Part shown: one piece after another, positions 32,775 through 33,740 of the stretch
How the letters are laid out: each line of letters opens with the position of its first letter
Position numbering within the stretch: the stretch's first letter is position 1
Assembly: GCA_022561975.1 (NCBI GenBank)
Contig: JADFQD010000021.1
Location: 1 to 33,740 of the forward strand
DNA: 33,740 nucleotides
Direction of reading: 5' to 3'
DNA from: Acidobacteriota bacterium
Lineage (GTDB): Bacteria; Acidobacteriota; Thermoanaerobaculia; Multivoradales; JAHEKO01
Made by a program: the position numbers and the translations under genes
Notes under the pieces: model-generated
What the model saw: the letters and a program-made list of their open reading frames with translations, nothing else
Databases searched by the model: none
What the model was told of the DNA's origin: nothing

Positions 32775-33614
32775 ATGGCCGAGCACGCCACGCGCCTTGC
32801 CGAGGTCATATCCGCTCTCGAGGACGAGCTTCTCTTCGTGGTTACCGGAGCCGGCGTCAGCGCCGCCAGCGGCATCCCGACCTTCCGCGGCTCCGAACCG
32901 GACGCGGTGTGGAAAGTGAGTGACGTCGAGCTTGCCACCTTCGAGTACTTCCAGCAGGATCCGGTAGGTCAGTGGCGCTGGTATTTAAAGCGCTTCGATT
33001 CGGTCGAAACCGCCAGGCCCAACCCGGCGCATGAAGCGCTGGTCGAGCTCGAGAGCTGGCAGACGGCTCGCGGTGGCCGATTCCAGCTGGTCACTCAGAA
33101 CATCGACACATTGCACGAGCGGGCCGGTTCGGATCGACTGATCAAGATTCATGGCACCTCTGCCAAACTGCGATGCGCCACGGCGAACTGCAAGCACGGC
33201 GCACCGACAGGATCGATCGACCGTGCCGATGTCGACGTCGCCTCGTTTCGAGCGGATCCCTCGAGAGCCACGCTGCCCCGTTGCCCGGCTTGCGGCGGTC
33301 TGCTGCGCGCCCATGTACTCTTCTTCGATGAGTATTACCAGGATCACGCGGACTACCGCTTTGATCAGGCCATGGATTTGGCCCGTAACGCCGGCCTTTT
33401 CCTCTTTGTCGGAACTTCGTTCTCGGTCGGAGTCACCGACCTTTTTCTGCGCGTGGCTTCCGAGGGCGACATACCGGCCTTCTCGGTCGATCCGGGAGCT
33501 GCTCCACCGCCCTACTTCCCCATCGTCCACCTGCGGGCAGCGGCCGAGAAGCTTCTGCCGCAAGTCGCCAAAATGGTGAGCCAAATGGCCAGAGAACCTA
33601 GCAGCCCGTGGTAG
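32775..33614 (+). CDS. Sir2-family NAD-dependent protein deacylase
   Basis: This 279-residue sirtuin removes acyl groups from lysines using NAD. The NAD motif 'GAGVSAASGIPTFRG' (25-39), 'TQNIDTLHERAG' (107-118) and the catalytic His126 in 'IHG' are present. Four zinc Cys are found at 134, 139, 170 and 173 (C-A-T-A-N-C and C-P-A-C). 'FVGTSFSVGV' closes the Rossmann fold. The usual V-V-x-F-G-E is VLFFDE here. The ATG at 32775 has GGAG upstream; the much longer open frame from 32307 is a shadow of the fmdB-like gene. It is probably co-transcribed with that gene. Confidence 0.92.
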   Translation: MAEHATRLAEVISALEDELLFVVTGAGVSAASGIPTFRGSEPDAVWKVSDVELATFEYFQQDPVGQWRWYLKRFDSVETARPNPAHEALVELESWQTARGGRFQLVTQNIDTLHERAGSDRLIKIHGTSAKLRCATANCKHGAPTGSIDRADVDVASFRADPSRATLPRCPACGGLLRAHVLFFDEYYQDHADYRFDQAMDLARNAGLFLFVGTSFSVGVTDLFLRVASEGDIPAFSVDPGAAPPPYFPIVHLRAAAEKLLPQVAKMVSQMAREPSSPW

Positions 33615-33630
33615 AAGTCCTGTGGGCCGC

Positions 33631-33732
33631 GCGACCAGGGATTACGGTGCGTATGCAAGGCGCGAGGAGGACGCGATGCGGGACATCGTAGACGACGAGC
33701 AACGCCGCAGACGCGCCGTAACCCCTGGTCGC
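33631..33732. repeat. Inverted-repeat element after the Sir2 gene
   Basis: Arms 33631-33652 (GCGACCAGGGATTACGGTGC plus GT) and 33711-33732 are 22 bases and complementary at 20 positions. They enclose 58 bases that include CGATG-CGGGA-CATCG, a second small hairpin. No coding sequence is seen. It has the look of a MITE or BIME-like intergenic element, or a structured terminator for the Sir2 transcript. Confidence 0.6.
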
Positions 33733-33740
33733 CCTTCGGG

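Noticed and set aside
32307-33614. 435-codon frame starting at 32307 as one protein
   Set aside because: The first ~155 codons are the shifted frame of the FmdB-like gene; the sirtuin starts at 32775.

Overview
The window is the left end of a high-GC bacterial contig. It carries a copper/silver (Cus/Cop-type) resistance locus at about 0.9-15.6 kb, followed by ordinary chromosomal genes from 15.7 kb to the right edge. The gene content (Gram-negative tripartite efflux, outer-membrane CopB, MurJ, 5-oxoprolinase-type HyuAB, tryptophanase, secreted GH-like enzymes) fits a Gram-negative chemoheterotroph. Acidobacteriota is my best guess, but the sequence alone does not settle it. No rRNA, tRNA, CRISPR array or intact transposase gene was recognised.

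Head (1-890). The first ~435 bases are AT-rich and encode the C-terminus of an archaeal family-B DNA polymerase, ending in a PCNA-binding motif, plus the first codons of a second gene. Composition then changes abruptly to high GC. A ~450-base piece follows with the first ~52 codons of ATP-type PEP carboxykinase, and it runs straight into a truncated lipoprotein gene. These two breaks look like assembly chimeras or recent rearrangements, so the left ~0.9 kb should not be assumed to belong to the same organism.

Decayed metal-resistance segment (880-3046, minus strand). This holds two copies of a short metal-binding lipoprotein gene with a shared upstream block, the frameshifted C-terminal remnant of an RND heavy-metal pump, a small coiled-coil protein and an intact PII-like protein lacking the uridylylation tyrosine. 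PII proteins of this kind are known beside RND metal pumps.

Copper locus (3047-15568). A plus-strand response regulator (frameshifted at codon 10) and sensor kinase face a minus-strand run of eight genes: Cys-rich secreted protein, CusC, CusB (with a duplicated metal-binding domain), CusA (with an in-frame TAG at codon 115), CopA multicopper oxidase, CopB, a c-type cytochrome and a small periplasmic OB-fold-like protein. Tight spacing and overlaps suggest one transcript from a promoter at about 15.6 kb. CusABC would expel Cu(I)/Ag(I), CopA would oxidise Cu(I) in the periplasm, and CopB and the small proteins would bind or pass on metal. Several reading-frame lesions are concentrated here, while the genes to the right appear intact.

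Right part (15671-33614). A ZIP transporter (+) converges on tnaA-pdxH (-), which pairs a PLP enzyme with a PLP-forming oxidase. Next come two secreted glycoside-hydrolase-like genes with their own promoter, then a pirin and a small XRE regulator. A probable minus-strand operon murJ-rpiB-DUF4126-hyuA-hyuB-Nramp-like follows, in which the Nramp-like protein lacks the usual metal ligands and may serve the 5-oxoproline/hydantoin pathway. Divergent from murJ are an FmdB-type zinc-ribbon protein and a Sir2 deacylase. Hairpin and inverted-repeat elements lie at 16510-16626, 32074-32098 and 33631-33732.
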